Positions 63,578-64,000 of a stretch of DNA of 64,000 nt are shown here, in pieces; position 1 is the stretch's first letter, and every line of letters starts with the position of its first letter. The notes under the pieces are model-generated. The model was not told the origin of the DNA and ran no database searches. It saw only the letters and a list, made by a program, of their open reading frames with translations. The DNA is from Devosia lucknowensis (GTDB taxonomy: Bacteria; Pseudomonadota; Alphaproteobacteria; Rhizobiales; Devosiaceae). The stretch spans positions 248,001 through 312,000 of the forward strand of contig NZ_FXWK01000002.1 in the NCBI RefSeq assembly GCF_900177655.1, given 5' to 3'. The position numbers and the translations under genes were made by a program.

Positions 63578-64000
63578 ATGATCACGGCGGGCATGTGCAA
63601 GCGAAATTATTCCCCGTCCAGCAAAGAGCTTGGCCATAAATTGATCTGTCCTGTCTGCGGATCCCCCGATATTGCAGTTCTGCCGGCGCCCCATGCGGGC
63701 CGCTCAATGGCGAGCGACGGCCGCGTCATCGCCGCCGCGCTCGAAAAGGCATCCTGCTGCGCGTGCGGGCACGGCTTCCACGCCAGGCCGCTGACCTCCG
63801 AGGACCGGGACCAGCTCTACGACGACAGCTATGATCTCGGGCTGCACGATGTCGCCGCCGACGCATCACGAGCGACAGACTACGCCGCGCTGATCACCGA
63901 GTTCATCGACCGGCATGTGCCAGGCTATCGGCTCCCGGGGCTATCGATCGTGGAATACGGCTGCGGCAGCGGAGCCTTGCTCAACCGGCTAGTACAGCAA
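63578..64000 (+). CDS. SAM-dependent methyltransferase with N-terminal zinc-ribbon, 3' end outside the window
   Basis: The plus-strand frame from ATG 63578 (ATG 63593 possible) is open to the window end: 141 codons. CPVCGSPD and CCACGHGF form a four-Cys zinc-ribbon-like head of the kind seen in sugar C-methyltransferases. QLYDDSYDLG follows, then the SAM motif I VEYGCGSGALLN at about residue 130. It is divergent from rmlB and probably another modifying enzyme of the polysaccharide cluster. Confidence 0.82.
   Translation, partial: MITAGMCKRNYSPSSKELGHKLICPVCGSPDIAVLPAPHAGRSMASDGRVIAAALEKASCCACGHGFHARPLTSEDRDQLYDDSYDLGLHDVAADASRATDYAALITEFIDRHVPGYRLPGLSIVEYGCGSGALLNRLVQQ

Overview
The window is a GC-rich, gene-dense chromosomal segment from an alphaproteobacterium. 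The peptide/opine-type ABC importers, the HWE/LOV histidine kinase, the SSADH/GABA genes and the dTDP-sugar cluster point to Hyphomicrobiales, with Devosia-like bacteria my best guess from memory of such gene sets. No rRNA, complete tRNA or CRISPR array is visible.

Layout. (1) 1-14155: the 3' end of an APH-family kinase, a TetR regulator, then a GntR/FCD regulator leading a tightly packed operon. That operon holds a rhodanese protein, a five-gene Dpp/Opp-type ABC importer, an alpha/beta hydrolase, an acyl-CoA ligase, a CocE/NonD hydrolase and an M20 amidohydrolase. It looks like import of an ester- or amide-bearing compound, hydrolysis and CoA activation. (2) 14438-27522: a second Opp-type importer with a fused double ATPase, interleaved with two glycosidase-like proteins (one clear GH42), hydroxypyruvate isomerase, tartronate semialdehyde reductase and a LacI regulator. 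It reads as a glycoside uptake and catabolism operon. (3) 27523-41158: a looser accessory region with decayed genes (frameshifted gabD; gabT with a stop and a missing 5' half, fused head-to-head to an SMP-30 fragment; a broken channel gene). It also has a catB-type acetyltransferase, a CPBP protease, lipoproteins, a convergent response regulator/LOV kinase pair, a DUF305/UspA unit opposite an NsrR-type regulator, degenerate intergenic repeats and a short tyrosine recombinase.

(4) 41159-48298: an unusual locus that I consider the most interesting part. It encodes a secreted xylan-binding-module/OmpA protein, a cellulose-synthase-like GT2 without PilZ, and a small membrane protein. Facing these is a complete partner-switching module (SpoIIE/RsbU phosphatase with HAMP, STAS anti-anti-sigma, RsbW-like kinase), and then a GH10 glycosidase. 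It may build, bind, trim and regulate a beta-glycan. (5) 48639-53533: a polyamine-type ABC importer with a class C beta-lactamase-like hydrolase, followed by remnants of an SRAP gene and an IS3 transposase. (6) 54314-64000: a surface-polysaccharide cluster with rmlA, rmlB, a WecE-type aminotransferase, a NeuD-like acyltransferase, methyltransferases, WbqC, GtrA, a propeller-type glycosidase-like protein and two polytopic membrane proteins. One of the two membrane proteins is frameshifted.

The first two regions are long same-strand operons with overlapping stops and starts. Regions 3 and 6 show repeated strand switches, frameshifts and remnants typical of variable DNA.
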